From Hemicordylus capensis (taxonomy: Eukaryota; Chordata; Lepidosauria; Squamata; Cordylidae): 64,000 nucleotides of DNA. A program made the position numbers and the translations under genes. This document shows, piece after piece, positions 60,318-64,000 of this stretch (positions are counted from its first letter, which is position 1; each line of letters starts with the position of its first letter). Location: contig NC_069657.1 in NCBI RefSeq assembly GCF_027244095.1, positions 424,110,063 to 424,174,062 on the forward strand. The letters run 5' to 3'. The notes below the pieces were generated by a model. That model worked only from the letters and a program-made list of their open reading frames with translations, searched no databases and was not told the DNA's origin.

Positions 60318-60615
60318 TCATAATTTCCCCATAGGGATCAATGGGGAACTTTAAAATATTAATACCTCCCAAATGGCTGTGCAGAAAGCTCTAAAATTTC
60401 ACATGGAGCTCCTACATGATGGTAGCATTAATTGTGTGGATCTTCAAGGAGCTCAGTCCACCCATTAATATTTAATTAATTTTTTTAAAAGAGTTTTAAA
60501 CACAATTGATGCTACCATCAAATCCTTGAGAAATTTCGGGGCTTCTGCCCAGCCATTTGGGAGGTATTAATATTTTTGAGCTCCCCACTGATCCCTATGG
60601 GGAAATTATCCAATG
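60318..60615. repeat. imperfect palindromic element
   Basis: Arms of about 140 bp: TTTCCCCATAGGGATCAATG and AATACCTCCCAAATGGCTG at the left; CAGCCATTTGGGAGGTATTA and ATCCCTATGGGGAAAT at the right. The inner GATGGTAGCATTAATTGTG and CAATTGATGCTACCATC also pair. Target duplication not found. Confidence 0.75.
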
Positions 60616-60887
60616 GAACATAAATGATCCATGTTCAGTTCTTGCTCTCAGGCCCCTTCAGAGCTTATTATGCTATCTACTGTTTGGGCACACATGGGTT
60701 CACTCACCCCCTCACATGTGAAACTTCCCTGTGTTCTCTGGTGACTGATCAGGACCCTTGATTCCCTTTATTTTGCACATCATTTTAATTTTCCATATGT
60801 AAGCAAGTACTACAGTTGTGCATGGATGTGCACACAGACACATACAGTTTCTTCTGGAGTTAATTATGTAGGGCATAATTGGAACAT

Positions 60888-61166
60888 TAAAAGCTGCCAA
60901 ATACTGAGTCAGAGCATAGATCCATCTAGCTCGATACTGTCTACAGAGACTGACAGCGGCTTCTCAAAGTTACAGGCCGAAGTCTCTCTCAGCCCTATTT
61001 GGAGATGCCAGGGAGGGAACCTGGAACCTTTTGCTCTTACCCAGAGCGGGCACCATCCATGTTACAGTGCTCACATGTAGTCTCCCATTCAAATGCACAC
61101 CCGGGCAGACTCTGCTTAGCAACAAGAACAATTCATGTTCCCTGCCACAAGACCAGCTCTCTTGCT
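60888..61166 (-). mobile_element. 5S/tRNA-Ala composite SINE, full length, diverged
   Basis: Tail, shortened tRNA-Ala-like unit (ATTTGGAGATGCCAGGGAGG on plus), 5S block (GCAGACTCTGCTTAGCAAC) and head CCACAAGACCAGCTCTC. Confidence 0.82.
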
Positions 61167-62004
61167 GGGGCTACACAACTGAGACACACGGTAGAACTGT
61201 GCTTGAGATGATCATGACAGAAAGCTGTCTTGAGTAACGAGGATGTAAATAATATAATTTTAAAAACAGCTTCCAGATGCCAGGCATTCTCTCCTCACAT
61301 TCTTAAAAAATGGAAATGCATACAAACAAGAAATGCTCCAATACATATTTACCATAAACATTTTGCCATTTGGGGGGGCCATATTTTTTGCCTTTAAAAA
61401 TAAAAATTAAAAAATAAGGTGAACACATGAAATGCAAATATATAGAAGATTCTGAGTCCCTATAAAACAAAAAAAGGTTTCATGTCAACAATGTCTGTCA
61501 GCAGTCAGAACTGGCTTCACTGTAACTACATTTAATGTTTAGCAGCATAGATTTTTGTGAAAGCTTATCCAAGTCATAATCATGATGCCAGTGAGCAGTA
61601 CTATATAAGAACAATAATTCTTTTATTCTTGTTCTACATTTACAAGAGAGTACATAATGCTTTTCACATAGCACAACTTACATTCAGCTAGAGAGCTCCT
61701 TTTTCCATATCAGTGGAGCTGTGTTTTAGTTTCATTTGTTCAGTCAATAAAATACATTAAAATAAATCAGTCTGCAATGGCTTCCTTCAATAAGGATTAT
61801 CATCTAACACAGAGATAACAAATCCCATTTGATTGTGATATATAGAATATGTCTCAGAATATGCCAGCATCATGAAGCATAGCTAATGGTGAGTTTCAGT
61901 AAAATGTAATCCAACGTGTCTCAATTTTTTGAAGGGGCAAAATGTTACTGTTCCTGGTTGCAGAGAGGTGTGACTGGCTTCAGCAAAATGATTAGACGTT
62001 AGAG
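61167..62004. other. no gene or repeat recognised
   Basis: AT-rich unique sequence. Confidence 0.35.
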
Positions 62005-62140
62005 CAGGGGTAGGCAAGCTTGGATCTCCAGCAGATGTTGAACTACAACTCCCATCATTCCCAGCCACAATTTATTGTGGCTGGGGATGATGAGTGTTGA
62101 AGTTCAATAACAGTTGGACAGCTAAGGTTGCCTACCCCTG
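62005..62140. mobile_element. hAT hairpin MITE, CAGGGGTAGGCAA ends
   Basis: Ends CAGGGGTAGGCAAGCTTGG and GGTTGCCTACCCCTG; near-perfect central arms around TTTATTGTGGCTGGGG. Flanks agree at only 5 of 8. Confidence 0.82.
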
Positions 62141-62278
62141 AGCCAGAGAATTTTGGTTACTTGTTATTAGTAACCAAAGTTACTTACTTCTTGTGGTTAG
62201 ATTAGAACATTTGTACTTTGCAGAACTATTTCCCTACTGCCTTACTTCTCTGCAACATTTTACCTGGAGCATTTCCAT

Positions 62279-62600
62279 AGGAACATAGGAAGCTGTCTTA
62301 TATAGACTCAGACCACTGCTCTATCTATAATCTAGCTCAGTATCACCTACACATGGGATTCTCAATGTTGGGTCCACAGATGTTATTGGACTTTAACTCC
62401 CATAATCCCCAACCAAAGGCCACTGGGACTGGGGATTATGGGTTTTGAAGTCCAATAACATCTGGGGACCCAAGGTTGAGAATCCCTGGTCTACACTGAC
62501 TGGCAGCTGCTCTCCAGGGTTTCAGGCAGGAGTCTTTCCCAGCCCTACCTGGAGATGTCAGGGACTGAACCTGGAACCATTTTCAATGCAAAGCATATGC
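62279..62600 (-). mobile_element. tRNA-Ala-like SINE, split by a hairpin MITE
   Basis: Tail 62279-62350 and body 62500-62600 (CTACCTGGAGATGTCAGGG; CAATGCAAAGCATATGCT). The 5S head is absent. Confidence 0.75.
62352..62494. mobile_element. hAT hairpin MITE nested in SINE
   Basis: Ends ATGGGATTCTCAATGTTGGG and CAAGGTTGAGAATCCCTG. Flanks ACCTACAC and GTCTACAC agree at 6 of 8, matching a duplicated GTCTACAC of the SINE tail. Confidence 0.82.
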
Positions 62601-62689
62601 TATGAGCATCCCGCTTTTTCAACATTTCAGACTCCCATGGTTTCCCTAGGCCTATTTGTTGATCACATTTGCTGTCCAGTTTATACTTG

Positions 62690-62775
62690 CCCAGAATCAC
62701 CCACTGACTTTTATAGCTGAGAATGGAATTTGAACGCAATTCTTACACTTTATCCACTACACCGTTCTGGCAACT
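62690..62775 (-). mobile_element. MIR-like SINE fragment
   Basis: ATTTGAACGCAATTC and TATCCACTACACCGTTCTGG resemble the inverted head of the MIR-like SINE. Confidence 0.45.
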
Positions 62776-63642
62776 GCATGTGATTGTACATTCATTCTGA
62801 ACAATCAAACTGTACATTCAAGGCTTTTGAATAAATGCCATCATACTGATGGAACTGAGATGGCAACATAACTCATGCTCAGTTGTAACTCACACAGTGA
62901 GTCCCCACTAAAATCATCAATCCCCTTCTCAGCAACCAAATTTTGCTCTGCTCTTTATATAAAATTTAATAGAGGTTCCCTCCCATAATTTTTTTTTCTC
63001 ACTGATCCTAACATACTTAACTGGAAAAAAGTTCCATCACATCAATCAGACTTATTCCCAAGTAAAGTTTTTAGAGTTTGAAAGCTATTTTCAGAAAAGG
63101 CAAAGGCTGGTGCCACAGAAAACATATGGCAGAAGACAAATAAGGACAAATGTTCATCTCTGTTGTAAATCTGGAATTTGGTAGCAATACTGACCCCACT
63201 TTTGTTAATACAGATTTACTTGGCTTTAACAGACAACAGATTATACCCTCAGTTGGATGGCCTTGGGGGCATGGGGAAGGGTCAGAATTAAATGCAGCAA
63301 CAGGTCAACTCCTGCTCTTAAATCCTTTGGGGACAAGAGGAGAGAGACTCAAACAACAATCTACCAGTAGTGGTCTGGTTTTTACATGCAAATAGATGAT
63401 TAAGATTACTTTAGCCAGTGACTCAAGCATTTGTAAGGCAATGGTTTTCAAACATTCTATATACAGGAAACTCTGTGTACTGACACATCTGCCAAGAAGT
63501 CTCTGTGTATCAAGGGAGGAAACTGGGGAGTACTCTATGGAGAAATTCACAGGGACATGGCTAGGTCCATTAAGCCAATTCACTCTACATGAATGGAGAA
63601 TTTGCCCCCTTCTGCCCTCACCAATTCCCTGTGGCTAAGGGT
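62776..63642. other. no gene or repeat recognised
   Basis: Unique sequence; frame 63305-63583 has no family match. Confidence 0.35.
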
Positions 63643-64000
63643 GTGTGAGCCAACTCGATTCGAGCCTGGCTTAACCTCACAGCATCCCGGTTTGATGGGC
63701 TGGGGGTTGAACCAGACCAGCCTCGGCTGGTCCGAGTTCAAACTGAACTGAGCCCAGTTCGAAGCAGGGGGCTGTCATAAGTATAAAGGGGATGGGAGGG
63801 GATAAATCTGTACTCACAAGTGGTGGCTGAGGCAGCCATGGAAGAGGGGTGGCAGTGGCTCCCCACCACCTCTGCTGGCCTCCCCCGGAATATTCAGGGT
63901 CGGCGGAGGCCATATTACTGACCTCTGTGCATGTGCAAAGGCCATTTGTGTGACCACATTTACGAACCAACCAGGCTTGGCTCAACTACCAAACCGGTTC
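63643..64000. mobile_element. non-autonomous DNA element cut by the window edge
   Basis: Begins GGGTGTGTGAGCCAACTCG and runs on with CGGTT-like words to ACCGGTTC at the edge, the pattern of large non-autonomous hAT-like elements of lizards. The right end is outside. Confidence 0.45.

Overview
The window looks like squamate reptile (lizard-type) nuclear DNA. It is AT-rich, repeat-dense and largely non-coding. It holds tRNA-derived Sauria-type SINEs with a BovB-like tail, many copies of a 5S rRNA-derived SINE, L2-like and CR1 LINE fragments, MIR-like CORE SINEs, and dozens of short non-autonomous hAT-type DNA transposons. No bacterial or plasmid signature is seen. The species cannot be named from this sequence.

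Only one host protein gene is supported: COX7A2L (SCAF1), on the minus strand, with three coding exons (22311-22382, 7022-7156, 4402-4545). They join in frame into a 116-residue protein with canonical GT-AG introns of 15.2 kb and 2.5 kb. The start codon lies in a CpG island (about 22030-22560) with two ETS/NRF-2-type sites 410-460 bp upstream. COX7A2L tethers respiratory complexes III and IV in the mitochondrial inner membrane. The predicted protein has the uninterrupted PVHLKRG segment.

Layout: 1-4.1 kb, intergenic DNA past the 3' end of COX7A2L; 4.1-22.4 kb, COX7A2L with intron 1 full of SINEs, hAT hairpins and L2 copies, including an L2 reverse-transcriptase segment at 18.2-20.0 kb; 22.4-22.9 kb, promoter; 23-64 kb, intergenic DNA with no recognised coding exon, made of L2 3' ends, CR1, several non-autonomous DNA transposon families, SINEs in both orientations, one LTR-like acidic remnant (54.1-54.6 kb) and long stretches with no recognised repeat.

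The most interesting material is in the mobile elements. The commonest SINE appears to be composite: a 5S rRNA-like head with A-box and C-box blocks, then a tRNA-Ala-like unit, then a conserved tail. Several copies keep only the tRNA-Ala-like unit and tail. Insertions are nested up to three deep and are readable from 8-bp target duplications. Two unclassified inverted-repeat families (AGGCCT-ended, three copies; CpG-rich GATC-ended, two copies) and a hAT element carrying cAMP-response palindromes also stand out. Family names come from recognition by eye; no search was run.
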